From assembly GCF_000425545.1 (NCBI RefSeq), contig NZ_AUDQ01000003.1, positions 62,001-126,000 of the forward strand: a stretch of DNA of 64,000 nucleotides, read 5' to 3'. This stretch comes from Sporosarcina ureae DSM 2281. GTDB taxonomy: Bacteria > Bacillota > Bacilli > Bacillales_A > Planococcaceae. Shown piece after piece: positions 63,921 to 64,000 of this stretch. The translations under genes were made by a program, and so were the position numbers. The notes below the pieces were generated by a model. That model searched no databases and was not told the origin of the DNA. It worked only from the letters and a program-made list of their open reading frames with translations. Within the stretch, counting starts at the first letter, position 1. Every line of letters begins with the position of its first letter.

Positions 63921-64000
63921 TTAACGATTTAACAAACTTCCTACGTAACGCAGCAGGTCGTTTGCCGAGACGGAGTTATAGCCATGTTCGTCTACTAGCC
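63921..64000 (-). CDS. prkA: Serine protein kinase PrkA, C-terminal end (partial)
   Basis: The last 26 codons of a minus-strand gene cut by the window edge. The residues LVDEHGYNSVSANDLLRYVGSLLNR are typical of the PrkA/YeaG C-terminus. PrkA is an AAA-type protein with a kinase-like or protease C-terminal domain that acts in sporulation. The prkA-yhbH-spoVR neighbourhood supports the call. Confidence 0.8.
   Translation of the reverse strand, partial: LVDEHGYNSVSANDLLRYVGSLLNR

Overview
The window is a chromosomal segment of an endospore-forming member of the Bacillales. Sporulation genes (spoIVA, sleB-ypeB, spoVAF, spoIIAA-spoIIAB-sigF, yhbH-spoVR-prkA), bacillithiol redox metabolism (ypdA), AT-leaning DNA and a gene order close to the Bacillus subtilis hepT-to-fur segment all point there. 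The compact, partly reduced order and the amino-acid-centred metabolism fit the Planococcaceae (Caryophanaceae), most likely Sporosarcina. The genus is an inference from protein style and gene order; no database was searched. There are no rRNA or tRNA genes, prophages, complete insertion sequences or CRISPR arrays.

Layout: 1-3.2 kb, menaquinone side chain and TRAP operon (folE, mtrB, hepS, menH, hepT) and HU. 3.4-8.5 kb, spoIVA, the yphF/yphE-like pair, gpsA and der. 8.6-14.7 kb, ypfD (S1-like), plsC, cmk, a PilZ protein, ypeB-sleB and prsW. 14.8-19.6 kb, ypdA, a phosphoesterase, a short membrane protein, recQ and ypbB. 19.7-21.2 kb, ferredoxin and the FMN-riboswitch-controlled ribU. 21.2-29 kb, the resABC-resDE-sigX-rsiX block for cytochrome c maturation and redox/ECF signalling. 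29-33.4 kb, rluB, a D,D-carboxypeptidase, scpB-scpA, a DUF309 protein, ribT and an unlisted 36-codon membrane-peptide gene. 33.4-37.9 kb, lysA, spoVAF and the sigF operon. 38.3-43.5 kb, pdp-deoB, xerD, fur, a SpoIIM-like protein and nudF. 43.5-46.6 kb, an aldo-keto reductase and the xpt-pbuX operon with an aberrant purine riboswitch. 46.8-55.5 kb is more accessory: AEC and CynX-type transporters, a two-domain VOC protein, an XRE-cupin regulator, exoA, psuG, an amine oxidoreductase and ilvE. 55.5-61 kb, two ABC importers. 61-64 kb, spoVR, yhbH and the 3' end of prkA.

Most genes run on the minus strand, and nearly every operon boundary carries a clear intrinsic terminator. The points most worth a second look are the xpt leader, whose purine-aptamer P3 helix runs straight into a U-tract with no J3/1 or P1 3' strand; spoVR, which has no ATG/GTG/TTG in frame before its conserved N-terminus and appears to start at CTG behind a GGAGGG ribosome-binding site; a 135-bp element with terminal inverted repeats upstream of spoIVA, plus two other degenerate copies of the same intergenic repeat; and several contracted sporulation loci (no spoVAA-AE next to spoVAF, no spmAB next to the carboxypeptidase). 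I saw no multi-gene system that looks wholly undescribed.
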